Shown: piece by piece, positions 44,241 to 53,128 of the stretch
How the letters are laid out: every line of letters begins with the position of its first letter
How positions within the stretch are numbered: position 1 is the first letter of the stretch
NCBI RefSeq assembly: GCF_951801035.1
Contig: NZ_CATOKT010000001.1
DNA length: 64,000 nucleotides
Strand: one strand, 5' to 3'
DNA from: Adlercreutzia sp910585575
GTDB taxonomy: Bacteria; Actinomycetota; Coriobacteriia; Coriobacteriales; Eggerthellaceae
Notes under the pieces: generated by a model
The model's input: only the letters and a program-made list of their open reading frames with translations
Database searches by the model: none
Told to the model about the DNA's origin: nothing
Made by a program: the position numbers and the translations under genes

Positions 44241-45857
44241 ATGACTTCTATTTCCCGACGCGACTTGTTCAAGTTCGGCGGCATGGCAGCCGTGGGCGCT
44301 GCTGGCGTTTCCATGATGGGAGGCTGCGCGCCGCAGGCCCCCAGCGCCAGCAAGAGCCTTTCCGCAACCGGTGCCGGCTCTGATGGCCTGCCGTCGTTCT
44401 TCGTCGCCCCGGAACCCATCACCGACATTGCCGAAACCCAGGACTTCGACGTCGTCGTCATCGGCGCGGGAGCGGCCGGCGTACCGGCGGCCATCTCGGC
44501 CTTTGAGGCCGGCGCCAAAGTGGCCCTGCTGCAGAAGGAAGAGGCAGCTGTGTCTCAGGGCAACACCTGCGATTCCATTATCGTGGAGGAGACGGCGCCT
44601 GGCGGCGTCGAAGCCGTCGTGTCCCTCATCAACGCCGATTGCTGCCACCTGTCCGACCGCGAGCAGGTGCGCCTGTGGGCCTACAATTCTGGCGAGGCCC
44701 TGAAGTGGCTGTGGAACATCGGCGAGCAGGCCGGCGCCCAGATGGTGGACTCCACCGCTAAATGGACGGGCGCCATCCAAAACGTGAACGGCTACGATGT
44801 TTCCTACTTCGCCTTCGATTTCGGCCCCAAGCCCTACAACACCGGCAGCGGCATGCGCGACATCGCTGACTGGGCCGAGGCTCAGGGCGTCAACATCTTC
44901 TACTCCACGCCGGCCGTCCAGCTTGTGCAGGACGAGTCCGGCGCCGTCACCGGCGTTATTGCCGAGGGCTCGAACGGCTACATTCAGTTCAACGCCGCCA
45001 AGGGCGTTATCGTGGCCACCGGCGACTACGAGAACGACGACGAGATGATGGCCTACTACGAGCCGGGCATGGCCAACATCTACCGCAAGGAAACCAACAA
45101 GACCGGCGACGGCCAGAAGATGATGGTATGGGCCGGCGCCCGTATGGAAGACGCCTGCGGCTCCAAGGTGCAGCACGACTTCGATGCCGGCCCGGGTTCC
45201 ATGGCCGACATGCCCTTCCTGGCCGTGAAGAACGACGGCACCCGCTTCTGCAACGAGGCCGCCTGCGAGATGGCCGTCATGGGCAACTTCCTGCGCAGCG
45301 AGGCCGACCAGGGCTGGTACAGCCAAATCTTCGACAGCAACTACATGGCCGACACCGAGGGTTGGCCCGGCGTGGCCCTGCCGCCCGAGGCCATGGCCAG
45401 CTACATGCCCGAGGTGGAGGGCGAGAAGACCGGCGTGTACGAAAGCCTCATTAACACCTATTCCGCCGACACGCTGGAAGAGCTGGGCGAGAAGCTGGGC
45501 CTGACCGACGTGCCTACCTTTGTCGCCACGGTCGAGCGTTACAACGAGTTGGCCGAAAACGGCATCGATGAGGACATGGGCAAGCCCACTCAGTTCCTGA
45601 AGGCCATCAAGCAGCCGCCCTTCTACGGCATCCACCGTCACATTGGCCTGTCCACCATCGTTCACGGCGTGAATGTGAACAGCGAGATGCAGGTGCTCGA
45701 CAAGGATGGGGCGCCCATCGAGGGTCTGTATGCCATCGGCAACTGCGCCGGCAACTTCTTCGGCAGCCCTGACTACCCCATGACCGTGCCCGGCCTCTCC
45801 CTGGGCCGCTGCCATACGCAGGGCTACGTGGTGGGTCGCGCCGTGGCGAGCAAGTAG
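44241..45857 (+). CDS. Tat-exported FAD-dependent reductase, lipoprotein-type
   Basis: 538 residues; AAGGAGGGT lies before the ATG. The N-terminus ISRRDLFKFGGMAAVGA is a twin-arginine signal ending in lipobox MMGGC. FAD site: DVVVIGAGAAGVPAAISAFEAG; later GVIVATGDYENDDEM and a C-terminal YAIGNCAGNFFGSPDYP segment. It belongs to the fumarate/urocanate reductase-like flavoproteins, with no heme motif. Expected role: anaerobic reduction of an unsaturated compound outside the cell membrane. It is preceded by a divergent LuxR regulator and followed by a terminator. Confidence 0.9.
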   Translation: MTSISRRDLFKFGGMAAVGAAGVSMMGGCAPQAPSASKSLSATGAGSDGLPSFFVAPEPITDIAETQDFDVVVIGAGAAGVPAAISAFEAGAKVALLQKEEAAVSQGNTCDSIIVEETAPGGVEAVVSLINADCCHLSDREQVRLWAYNSGEALKWLWNIGEQAGAQMVDSTAKWTGAIQNVNGYDVSYFAFDFGPKPYNTGSGMRDIADWAEAQGVNIFYSTPAVQLVQDESGAVTGVIAEGSNGYIQFNAAKGVIVATGDYENDDEMMAYYEPGMANIYRKETNKTGDGQKMMVWAGARMEDACGSKVQHDFDAGPGSMADMPFLAVKNDGTRFCNEAACEMAVMGNFLRSEADQGWYSQIFDSNYMADTEGWPGVALPPEAMASYMPEVEGEKTGVYESLINTYSADTLEELGEKLGLTDVPTFVATVERYNELAENGIDEDMGKPTQFLKAIKQPPFYGIHRHIGLSTIVHGVNVNSEMQVLDKDGAPIEGLYAIGNCAGNFFGSPDYPMTVPGLSLGRCHTQGYVVGRAVASK

Positions 45858-45910
45858 GCACTGCCTATTTCTTCCGCGCCGGCCTCCCTCCCCGCCAGCG
45901 CGGAATTAGC

Positions 45911-45946
45911 AAGAGGCCCCGATGCATTTGCGTCGGGGCCTCTTTT
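45911..45946 (+). terminator. Rho-independent terminator after the FAD reductase
   Basis: Arms aagaggccccga and tcggggcctctt around a ten-base loop, followed by TTC-rich sequence. Confidence 0.85.
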
Positions 45947-45971
45947 CATGCTGAGCGATGCGCTAACACAA

Positions 45972-46016
45972 AAGAGGGGGCTGGCTTGGGATGAACCCAC
46001 ACGCCAGCCCCCTCTT
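45972..46016 (-). terminator. Terminator of the minus-strand NrdD-like gene
   Basis: Arms aagagggggctggc and gccagccccctctt with a loop of about 17 bases, about 20 bases beyond the minus-strand stop; T-rich on both strands nearby. Confidence 0.75.
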
Positions 46017-46036
46017 GCTTTAAGCCTGTGGTGCGC

Positions 46037-46342
46037 TTAGGCAACCTCGTGCTTGACGCGGTCATGCTCCTCGGCGCGCTTGGCGTCGTTGAAGCGATCC
46101 ATGGTGCCCACCAGGTAACCGGTGATGCGGCGGATGCGATCGAACTTCACGGGAGCCAGGCCGTAGTGAATGCCCACGTCCTCGCCATCGACATCGAGCG
46201 TCAGAGACTCCAGCTTGCCATGGGGATACTTCTCGGCAGCGCGATGCAGGTAAGCCTTGATCTCGTTGTCGGACACGGGCTCGTCGTTGCCGTTGGCGTA
46301 GTTCACATTGATCTTCACGCCGTCGATCATCTTGGTGCTCAT
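46037..46342 (-). CDS. Small NrdD C-terminus-like protein
   Basis: 101 residues with a good ribosome site (AGGAGAGAC). The C-terminal half, FDRIRRITGYLVGTMDRFND followed by AKRAEEHDRVKH, follows the pattern of the C-terminal segment of class III anaerobic ribonucleotide reductases (PF13597-like, GY..P..RWNxGKxxE). It lacks the glycyl radical and the zinc-binding Cys of NrdD, so it is not catalytic by itself. Such small proteins are sometimes annotated as anaerobic ribonucleoside-triphosphate reductase. The role is uncertain. A NrdR-box-like sequence lies 135 bases upstream (46476-46491). Confidence 0.65.
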   Translation of the reverse strand: MSTKMIDGVKINVNYANGNDEPVSDNEIKAYLHRAAEKYPHGKLESLTLDVDGEDVGIHYGLAPVKFDRIRRITGYLVGTMDRFNDAKRAEEHDRVKHEVA

Positions 46343-46475
46343 GAGTCTCTCCTGTTCTTACGAGGCGAAAGTCGCTGTCATGAAAAAGGGGCGTCTTACG
46401 GGAACCCTTTGCCACTAACACCCTGATATCGCCTAGGGGATAGTTACCATATCTAGTTAGCGATTGCGAATATTA

Positions 46476-46491
46476 CCACAATATGTTGTCC
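46476..46491. promoter_or_regulatory. NrdR-box-like sequence upstream of the NrdD-like gene
   Basis: ccacaatatgttgtcc matches a 16-base NrdR palindrome (ccacaatatattgtgg) at 13 positions. A weaker AT-rich element is centred 33 bases away (46443-46458), near the three-turn spacing typical of paired NrdR boxes. Confidence 0.35.
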
Positions 46492-46640
46492 ATATACCCA
46501 ACGTTTTCAAGAAGTTACGCGAACCGCGCAAAGAGCCCGTAAGGGGCGGTGAGGCCATGCATCAAACCAGTAGTATTTGGCACTGGGGCTTGGAATGAAT
46601 CGCTCATGGTACGATAGCGCCCCAAGGAAAGAGAGGGCCT

Positions 46641-47318
46641 ATGAACCGCGCATCGTACTACCAGCAACTTCCTGCCGAAGGCGGGCTCGTCAGCGCCTGC
46701 CACATGGCCCTTACCAACACGGACCTTGCCGGTAAACACATCCTCGATATCGGCTGCCGCCGCGGTAAGGGTGCCTACAAGCTCAGCGAACTCGCTGGTC
46801 CCCAGGGGTTCGTGCTCGGTATCGACTGGCGGGAAGCTTTCGTGGCCCAAGCCCAGGAGGGTATGGCAGCCGCGCTTGATCGCAGCGGACTGAGCGAGAG
46901 CAACCTGGCCTTCCGCACCGCCTACCCCGAAAACCTACGCGACGCCGCCATCGAAGACGGCTCCTTCGACGTGGTCTACCTCAACAACGGCATCACGCTG
47001 CTCTACGATCCCCTCGAAGCACTACGGGAATGCGCTCGAGCGCTGACGTCGGAAGGCCTGCTTATCCTGGAAGTCGTTGTTGCCGAGGAGCCGCACACCG
47101 CAGCAGCCATCGAAGCCGCCCGCGCTGCCGGAAGCAGCATCGGCGCCGCGTGCGCCGAACCCGAGCTCCTTGCATGGCTTGCCGCCGCCGGCTTTGGCAA
47201 GCCCGCCGTGGTCGAGCGCACGCAGGTAGATCCCTCCGTCGACAACCTCGACCCCGCAGCCTACCCCGGCCGCTTCTTCGCCCTTACCCTCCAAGCAAGG
47301 AAGTCCCTTTTCAAATAA
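46641..47318 (+). CDS. SAM-dependent methyltransferase
   Basis: 225 residues. Class I fold: motif I ILDIGCRRGKGAYKLSEL (binds SAM), acidic motif II FVLGIDWREAFVAQAQ, and motif IV-like FDVVYLNNGITLLYDPLEAL followed by LLILEVVVAEEP. The start follows AGAGAGGGCC. The overall pattern is like ArsM/UbiE-type small-molecule methyltransferases, but the Cys typical of ArsM are not evident. Substrate unknown. A bidirectional terminator follows. Confidence 0.88.
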   Translation: MNRASYYQQLPAEGGLVSACHMALTNTDLAGKHILDIGCRRGKGAYKLSELAGPQGFVLGIDWREAFVAQAQEGMAAALDRSGLSESNLAFRTAYPENLRDAAIEDGSFDVVYLNNGITLLYDPLEALRECARALTSEGLLILEVVVAEEPHTAAAIEAARAAGSSIGAACAEPELLAWLAAAGFGKPAVVERTQVDPSVDNLDPAAYPGRFFALTLQARKSLFK

Positions 47319-47321
47319 AAA

Positions 47322-47341
47322 GCCCTCGGATAACCGAGGGC
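47322..47341. terminator. Bidirectional terminator between methyltransferase and Y/Q-rich membrane protein genes
   Basis: gccctcgg/ccgagggc stem with loop ataa. An A-run on the left (aataaaaa) gives T5 for the minus strand. Confidence 0.8.
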
Positions 47342-47435
47342 CCGTTACTTGCGCGATTAACTCTTGCGAAGCACACACGCGACCGGCTCGTGCGCAGCGC
47401 TTACGCAACTAGCTCTTGCATGATGCTATCCGCTT

Positions 47436-47972
47436 CTATCGATCCTTGTTGGAGCACAGCAGCAAAATGCCTGCTACCAGCGAACAGAAAATGAGCGTGC
47501 ACACGTCGAAAGCCACGGTGTTGGGCTTTGTGCCCTTGTAGATGCCCCAGGAAATGACGCACATGGGAATCATCCACGCCAGCGGCAGAATAAGCCAGCA
47601 CGATCCCACCAACGACAGAATGCAGAAGATGAACGCCACCAGGCGCAAGTTGCGATCGGTGTCGGTCATGGGATAAAGCGCCGCCGTTTGCACCGGGGCC
47701 ACGGGCTGCTGATAGGCCTGCTGGTAGCCCGGCTGCTGGTAGCCGTAGGACTGCTGAGCCTGAGCGGGATCTTGATACCCATAAGCCTGCTGCGCCTGAT
47801 AGGGATCCTGATAGCCGTAGGGTTGCTGTTGGTAGCCCGAGGGCTGCCCATAGCCAGGGGCATACCGGCCGTCAGCCGTTTGGGTATAGCCAGAATCGTA
47901 GTTTCCCCCGAAGCCTTCTCCATTTGCCGCAGCGTCGGGAGATTGCGAGGGATCGTATTGTTGGTCGGACAT
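47436..47972 (-). CDS. Membrane protein with Tyr/Gln/Pro-rich repeats
   Basis: 178 residues; the start is the ATG following AAGGAGG. Residues 20-100 are low-complexity repeats such as YGYQDPYQAQQAYGYQDPAQ and YQQPGYQQAYQQP, typical of bacterial proteins with disordered adhesive or condensate-forming heads. Two to three hydrophobic helices follow (LVAFIFCILSLVGSCWLILP, AFDVCTLIFCSLVAGILLL). It resembles DUF4190/DUF4870-type Tyr-Gln-rich small membrane proteins. Function unknown. Confidence 0.8.
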   Translation of the reverse strand: MSDQQYDPSQSPDAAANGEGFGGNYDSGYTQTADGRYAPGYGQPSGYQQQPYGYQDPYQAQQAYGYQDPAQAQQSYGYQQPGYQQAYQQPVAPVQTAALYPMTDTDRNLRLVAFIFCILSLVGSCWLILPLAWMIPMCVISWGIYKGTKPNTVAFDVCTLIFCSLVAGILLLCSNKDR

Positions 47973-48136
47973 GGAGGCGCCTCCTTGGTTCGTTATCTTT
48001 GCCACCAGTATAGCGGCCCCAAGAGCCCTGCGCGACCGATTTCACTTACCCGAAGGTTTCACTTTTGTAAGGAGGGGCACCGGACGCCTCTATGAAAGGA
48101 CGCCTTTAACGCCCTACTTTACGCAGGCGCTGACAC

Positions 48137-48862
48137 TCAAACGCCCACCGCTTCCAACACCGCGGCTCGCCCCTCGGCGTCGGGCGCAATGCGACACCGA
48201 TCGGGCCACGCGGCACCCAGCTGCCGCTCCGCCTCGCCCACAAGCTCTTCGCGCACGACCACCAGCGCATGGGGAAACGCCGAGGTGGGCCCTTGTCGCA
48301 GCAGGGCCACAGCTTCGGTAAGCCCCTCGCCCCGCTGAAGTTCAAGACGACCAAGCTCGTCGACAATCAGAAGGCCAGAAGCCGCAGAAGCGAGTCCCGC
48401 GTCCGACCGCCCTCGCACGCACGCGTCCGACAACCCTCGCCCGTCCGCGCCCCTCGCCTCCGATCGGGCGCCCCCTCGCGCCTCCCCGCGCTCAGACCCG
48501 CCGCCACGCCCCTCTCCCGCCAGCTGGCGAAAGTGCTCGTTCACCCGGGCGATGGCAGCGTCGTCTATCTCCCAGGCCAATTTAGCCCGTGCGCTCTGAC
48601 TGGCAGCGTCAAAGCTTCCCTCCTGCTGCGCTAAATCGCGGCGGCGCGCAAAGGGAAGGCGCTCCCCGCTGGGGAGGAGCACGTTGTCGATGCCGCGCTT
48701 CTCGAAGCCGTTGCCATCGGCCCGGCCCCCGACGGCCGGTACCCAGTCTCCAGGCGCCAGCACCCCCGCCACCGGCACGCCAGCCGCAACGATGTCGTCA
48801 GCCAGCTGTTGGAGCCAGCGGGTCTTCCCTATCTGCACATCGCCTGTCAGAAAAAACAGCAT
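48137..48862 (-). CDS. Nucleoside-triphosphatase, THEP1-like
   Basis: 241 residues. Walker A GDVQIGKT at residues 7-14 and Walker B LLIVDELGRLEL near residue 170 match the THEP1 NTPase family (PF03266), which hydrolyses NTPs; several members are linked to nucleotide or RNA metabolism. An Arg/Gly/Glu-rich insert (about 120-160, GEARGGARSEARGADGRG) lies before Walker B and is unlike the family core. It is 49 bases from the DUF364 gene on the same strand. Confidence 0.85.
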   Translation of the reverse strand: MLFFLTGDVQIGKTRWLQQLADDIVAAGVPVAGVLAPGDWVPAVGGRADGNGFEKRGIDNVLLPSGERLPFARRRDLAQQEGSFDAASQSARAKLAWEIDDAAIARVNEHFRQLAGEGRGGGSERGEARGGARSEARGADGRGLSDACVRGRSDAGLASAASGLLIVDELGRLELQRGEGLTEAVALLRQGPTSAFPHALVVVREELVGEAERQLGAAWPDRCRIAPDAEGRAAVLEAVGV

Positions 48863-48911
48863 GCCGCCCTCCCGCTTTCCATCGCCCTGAAGCAGAAGCC
48901 GATAGCGCCCG

Positions 48912-49769
48912 CTAGGCCTCTGGATTCTTCAAAGCCGCCATGGTCAGCGCCTCGCCAAACAACTGCCCAGCGCCGTTCTTGACGGCAAACGCGGCCTTCT
49001 CCGGGTCCGCCACCACGCTGCCGGCCAGCATGTCCACGCCCCAACGGAACAGGAACGGCGCCATGACCACGCTGGGGCCCACGAACACCGTCTTCGTATT
49101 TGCGGCCAAGTCCAGCAGGCGGGGCGCCGTCTTGTTGATCAGGGTCACGCCCGTCATGAACAGATAATCAGCGCCAGGAATCACATACTCGCAGGCCGGA
49201 TCGGGCACGTCGTTGGCCTGGGTGCACTTGCGCTCGAGCACGGTCAAGCGAGCGTACTCCTCGATGCGCTCCACATGGGGGAAGTGGCCCACCACCACAA
49301 CCGAGGCGTCCCCCGCTGCCGTAATTTCCGGTCGGTACATCTCGAAAGCATCCATCTTGCGCACCGTGCCATCGGGCACCTCGACGGCTGCATCGTACAC
49401 GCAGCCTAACTCATCGAGCAGCCCGTGCTGGGAATACCACGCGTTCAGCGCTGCCACGCCCAAGCTGGCCTCCTCAAAGCACCACGACTTCGCCAGCTCG
49501 GCCACCGTGCGCAGGGGCAGACCACGCAGGTCGTCGGCATAACGGCGCTTGGCACCGCCCGTAGTGGTGAAGCTCACGCCCATGCCACTGTCAGCGGCCA
49601 CGTAGGACCAGTGGGTGCCCAGGCAGTAGTCGCGCACCACCACGTCTTCGGGAATGCCAGCAATAAGATGGTTGTACAGCTTCCACGGGGTGTTCGGCTC
49701 GTTGGTGCCCGGGAACTGAATGGGTCCTCCCGCGCTCGCCGTGCAGCAATCCTTTTCGGCGCAACCCAT
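48912..49769 (-). CDS. DUF364/DUF4213 family protein (putative metal-chelate handling)
   Basis: 285 residues from the ATG after GGAAGGAAG. The N-terminal part has a Cys cluster (MGCAEKDCC) and the DUF4213-like GTHWSYVAADSGMGVSFTTTG. The C-terminal Rossmann-like domain (VVVVGHFPHVERIEEYARLTV, EYVIPGADYLFMTGVTLINKT, VFVGPSVVMAPFLFRWGVDM) matches DUF364, thought to bind heavy-metal chelates. It is divergent from the iron-siderophore ABC operon, and such genes often neighbour such transporters, so a joint role in metal-chelate processing is likely. Confidence 0.85.
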   Translation of the reverse strand: MGCAEKDCCTASAGGPIQFPGTNEPNTPWKLYNHLIAGIPEDVVVRDYCLGTHWSYVAADSGMGVSFTTTGGAKRRYADDLRGLPLRTVAELAKSWCFEEASLGVAALNAWYSQHGLLDELGCVYDAAVEVPDGTVRKMDAFEMYRPEITAAGDASVVVVGHFPHVERIEEYARLTVLERKCTQANDVPDPACEYVIPGADYLFMTGVTLINKTAPRLLDLAANTKTVFVGPSVVMAPFLFRWGVDMLAGSVVADPEKAAFAVKNGAGQLFGEALTMAALKNPEA

Positions 49770-49851
49770 CTGCTTCCTTCCTCTCGTCCGCGGTTCGAAG
49801 TCTTTCCGGCAAACGCCCCTCAATCCGCTCTCTCATTTCTTTCACCATTGT

Positions 49852-49907
49852 TATGGTAACGAATTATCCTTCTCTGTAAATTATCTATAATGAAGGATAT
49901 AATTATC
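49852..49907. promoter_or_regulatory. Divergent control region of DUF364 and the iron ABC operon with three AATTATC repeats
   Basis: AATTATC occurs at 49862-49868, 49879-49885 and 49901-49907. ATTATC is the complement of GATAAT, the hexamer unit of Fur boxes. A TATAAT at 49886-49891 overlaps. gttaccata (inverse) is at 49852-49860. This suggests iron-dependent control (inference). Confidence 0.5.
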
Positions 49908-49911
49908 TGCT

Positions 49912-50961
49912 ATGAAGAACAATGAGCACACCCTCCTTCGCCCTACGGTCTCCGCAGCCGCTCGTCGCGGGCGTCTGGTCGTCCTGGGTCTCGCCATCGC
50001 CCTTGTGGTGGCAGCGGTGGCCTCTCTCATGCTCGGCCGCTATCCCATCGATCCCGGCCAAGCGCTGGGCATGCTCGTCAACCAGATCATCCCCCTCGAT
50101 CCCACCTGGACCGACCAGCAGGCAACGCTCTTCTTCAACGTGCGCCTGCCCCGTATCCTGCTGGCTCTCCTAGTCGGCTGCTGCCTGTCCCTCGCCGGCG
50201 CTGCCTATCAGGGAACCTTCCAAAACCCCCTCGTGTCGCCGGACATCCTGGGCGCCAGCCAGGGCGCCGCCTTCGGCGCGGCCGTGGCCATTTTGCTGGG
50301 CCTCAGTTCGGTTATGACCTCAGCTTTCGCCTTCGCGTTCGCTCTGATCACCGTCTTTTTAGTGCTGCTTATCAGCTCGCGCGCCCGCGGCAACCACATG
50401 ATGGTGGTCGTGTTGGCCGGCATCATGGTCAGCTCGCTGTTCCAAGCGGGCGTATCCTACGCAAAACTGGTAGCCGACCCCACCGACGAGCTGGCCGACA
50501 TCACCTACTGGCTCATGGGCTCCCTCACCGGTGCGAACATGAGCGAGATTGCCATGGTCTTCCCAGTCATGTTCGTTGGCTGTGCGGTGCTGTTCGCCCT
50601 ACGCTGGCGCATCAACATTCTCACCATGGGCGACGACGAAGCGGCCACCATGGGTGTGAATGCACGCCGTACCCGCATCGTGGTCATTGTGGCTGCCACC
50701 CTTATCACAGCGGCCAGCGTGTGCGTCACCGGCATGATCGGCTGGGTGGGCCTGGTTATTCCGCACCTGTGCCGCATGATGGTGGGTGCCGATTACCGCA
50801 AGCTCATTCCCGCCTCCATGCTCATGGGAGCCACGTTCCTGCTGGTCGTTGACGATATTGCGCGCCTGGCCACCACCGCGGAAATTCCCATTGGCATCCT
50901 CACGGCCTTCGTGGGCGCACCGTTCTTCCTGTACCTCATCACGCGGAAGAAGAAGATATGA
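49912..50961 (+). CDS. FecCD-family iron-siderophore/cobalamin ABC permease
   Basis: 349 residues with 9-10 membrane helices. The FecCD/BtuC signature appears in ARLPRILLALLVGCCLSLAGA-like NVRLPRILLALLVGCC, then QGTFQNPLVSPDILGASQGA. LGVNARRTRIVVIVAATL-like VNARRTRIVVIVAATLIT and GMIGWVGLVIPHLCRM are also characteristic. The ATPase gene overlaps its stop by ATGA. Transports metal chelates or corrinoids together with the next two proteins. Confidence 0.94.
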   Translation: MKNNEHTLLRPTVSAAARRGRLVVLGLAIALVVAAVASLMLGRYPIDPGQALGMLVNQIIPLDPTWTDQQATLFFNVRLPRILLALLVGCCLSLAGAAYQGTFQNPLVSPDILGASQGAAFGAAVAILLGLSSVMTSAFAFAFALITVFLVLLISSRARGNHMMVVVLAGIMVSSLFQAGVSYAKLVADPTDELADITYWLMGSLTGANMSEIAMVFPVMFVGCAVLFALRWRINILTMGDDEAATMGVNARRTRIVVIVAATLITAASVCVTGMIGWVGLVIPHLCRMMVGADYRKLIPASMLMGATFLLVVDDIARLATTAEIPIGILTAFVGAPFFLYLITRKKKI

Positions 50962-51740
50962 GCATCGAAGTCAAAAACCTCTGCTTCTCCTACGGCCCGC
51001 GTGAAATCCTGCACGATTTGTCCTTCACCATCCCTGATGGCACGCTGGTCAACGTGCTGGGGCCCAACGGCGTGGGCAAGTCCACGCTCTTCCGCTGCAT
51101 TTTGGGCCTCAATCCCAACTTCCTCGGTACCATCTTAGTGAACGGGAAGGATCTCAAGCACCTGAGCATCCGCGAACGCGCTCGGGAAATTTCCTACATT
51201 CCCCAGAGCCACGCCTCGGTCTACGACTACGAGGTGGTGGACGTGGTGCTCATGGCCACGGGCAACGACTTGAAGATGCTCAGTTCGCCGGGTCCCGCGC
51301 AGCTCAAGCGAGCCCACGAGGCCCTCGACCGCATCGGCATCGGGCACTTGGCCCATCGCGCCTACACGCAAATTTCCGGCGGCGAGCAGCAACTGGTGCT
51401 CATTGCCCGCGCCATTGCCCAAAACGCCCAGACCATCATCATGGACGAGCCCACCAGCGCCTTGGATTACGGCAACACCGTGCGCGTGCTCTCCTGCGTG
51501 CGCCAGCTAGCCCGCGAGGGGCTTTCCATTGTGCAGTCGACCCACAACCCCGACCATGCGTTTCTGTATTCTGATAAAACCATGGTCATCAACCAAGGTC
51601 ATATCCAGGCCTTCGGCAATCCCCATGACGTCATCACCTCCGAGCTCATCAGCGAGCTTTACGGCATCGAAGTGGACGTCAATTCCCTTTACGGCGACAA
51701 GGTGCGCGTCTGCGTGCCCGTCAGCGAAATAGAGTCCTAA
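50958..51740 (+). CDS. ABC transporter ATP-binding protein (FepC type)
   Basis: 260 residues. Walker A GPNGVGKST (35-43), Q-loop QSHAS, signature ISGGEQQLVLIARAIA, Walker B TIIMDEPTSALD and H-loop STHNPDH are complete, so it should be active. It overlaps the permease by 4 bases. FepC/BtuD-like importers use this ATPase for iron-siderophore or B12 uptake. Confidence 0.95.
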   Translation: MSIEVKNLCFSYGPREILHDLSFTIPDGTLVNVLGPNGVGKSTLFRCILGLNPNFLGTILVNGKDLKHLSIRERAREISYIPQSHASVYDYEVVDVVLMATGNDLKMLSSPGPAQLKRAHEALDRIGIGHLAHRAYTQISGGEQQLVLIARAIAQNAQTIIMDEPTSALDYGNTVRVLSCVRQLAREGLSIVQSTHNPDHAFLYSDKTMVINQGHIQAFGNPHDVITSELISELYGIEVDVNSLYGDKVRVCVPVSEIES

Positions 51741-51769
51741 TTGGGAGGAACAGAAAAGGAGTTACCCGT

Positions 51770-52945
51770 ATGTTGAAAACCCTGCAAGCTCGCAGCCGCA
51801 CGTGGGCTGCCTTCGCGGGCGCGTTGGCCCTCAGCGCCTGCCTGGCCTTCGGCCTGAGCGCATGCTCGTCAAGCGACGAAGCCGCAAGCACCGAAGCCAC
51901 CCCGAGCACCGAGCAGAGCGCCCCTTCCACGGACGCCAATGCCGATGCTTCCGCCGACACCATTACCTTCACCGATGACCTGGGCCGCACCGTTGAGCTG
52001 CCCGCCACCATCGACCGTATCTGCCCCTCGGGCTTTACGGCCCAGCAGGTGCTGCTGACCATCGCCCCCGACAAGATGGTGGGCCTGGCCCAGGAGCTGA
52101 CCGACGACCAGCTGAAGATCTTCGGTGAGAAGTTCGCCGACTACCCGGTGTTCGGCGCTGTTCTCGGTGCCACCGACAACCTGAACCGCGAGGCCGTGGC
52201 CGCCGAGAACCCGCAGGTTATTATCGACACTGGTGAGGCCAAGGAGGGCGCTGAGGACGACCTGAACGCCCTGCAGGAGCAACTGGGCATTCCCGTGGTG
52301 TTCATCGAGGCGAAGCTGTCCGACTACGGCGCGGCTTACGCGCGCCTTGGCGAGCTGCTGGGCATGGAGGACCGCGGCAACGAGCTGTCCCAGTACTGCA
52401 CCGACGTGTACCAGAAGGTTGAGACGACCATGGCGGGCATCCCCGAGGATGAGCGCGTGCATATGGCCTACCTGCTGGGCGAGAACGGCCTGAACGCCAT
52501 CGCCAAGACCTCGTTCCAGGGCGCCGTCGTGGACATGGTGGCCGACAACGTGGTTGTGGTGGAAGAAGCCTCGGGCAAGGGCACGGGCAACGAGGTGAGC
52601 CTCGAGCAGATCGCCCTGTGGAACCCCGATCTCATCATCTTCCAAGAGGGCAGCATCTACGACACCGTGGGCGACAACCCGGCCTGGGCTGGCATCGCCG
52701 CCATCGACAACGACAACTACTACCAGGTGCCCAACGATCCGTGGTGCTGGATGAACAACCCGCCGACGGTGAACCAGCTCATGGGCCTGCAGTGGCTGCC
52801 GCGCCTGCTGTACCCCGACAAGTTCGACGACTCCATCGCCGACGTCACCCGTGGCTACTACAAGACCATGTACAACTACGACCTGACCGACGATGAGCTG
52901 AACGACCTTATCAAGGACGCCGTGCCTCGTGCCGCTGATAACTAG
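51770..52945 (+). CDS. Substrate-binding lipoprotein (FepB/BtuF type) of the iron-chelate ABC transporter
   Basis: 391 residues. The lipobox is FGLSAC near residue 28, followed by a Ser/Glu/Ala-rich linker. The domain (TITFTDDLGRTVELPATIDRICPSG, then VIIDTGEAKEGAE, and a long inter-lobe helix) is the helical-backbone class III binding protein. AAAGGAG precedes the ATG and a strong terminator follows, closing the three-gene operon. Ligand not fixed. Confidence 0.9.
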   Translation: MLKTLQARSRTWAAFAGALALSACLAFGLSACSSSDEAASTEATPSTEQSAPSTDANADASADTITFTDDLGRTVELPATIDRICPSGFTAQQVLLTIAPDKMVGLAQELTDDQLKIFGEKFADYPVFGAVLGATDNLNREAVAAENPQVIIDTGEAKEGAEDDLNALQEQLGIPVVFIEAKLSDYGAAYARLGELLGMEDRGNELSQYCTDVYQKVETTMAGIPEDERVHMAYLLGENGLNAIAKTSFQGAVVDMVADNVVVVEEASGKGTGNEVSLEQIALWNPDLIIFQEGSIYDTVGDNPAWAGIAAIDNDNYYQVPNDPWCWMNNPPTVNQLMGLQWLPRLLYPDKFDDSIADVTRGYYKTMYNYDLTDDELNDLIKDAVPRAADN

Positions 52946-52969
52946 GCTCGAGCGAACGGCCCCAAACGC

Positions 52970-53005
52970 AAGCGACCCGCCCTTGTAAGGGCGGGTCGCT
53001 TTTTT
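52970..53005 (+). terminator. Terminator of the iron ABC operon
   Basis: Stem aagcgacccgccc/gggcgggtcgctt with a six-base loop, followed by T5-6. Confidence 0.93.
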
Positions 53006-53128
53006 GTGTCTGCAACGCGCTGCGGCTTCGATCGCTCCTTCAACTGCTCCCGACAGGCATCGCAGCAAAAGAAGAAGCGCGACGAAGCGGCTCAGCCGAT
53101 TTTGACAGAGGAAACGCCGCGCAGGCGC

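Noticed and set aside
44238..45815. A long minus-strand open frame opposite the second FAD reductase
   Set aside because: Shadow of a well-supported gene; no motif.
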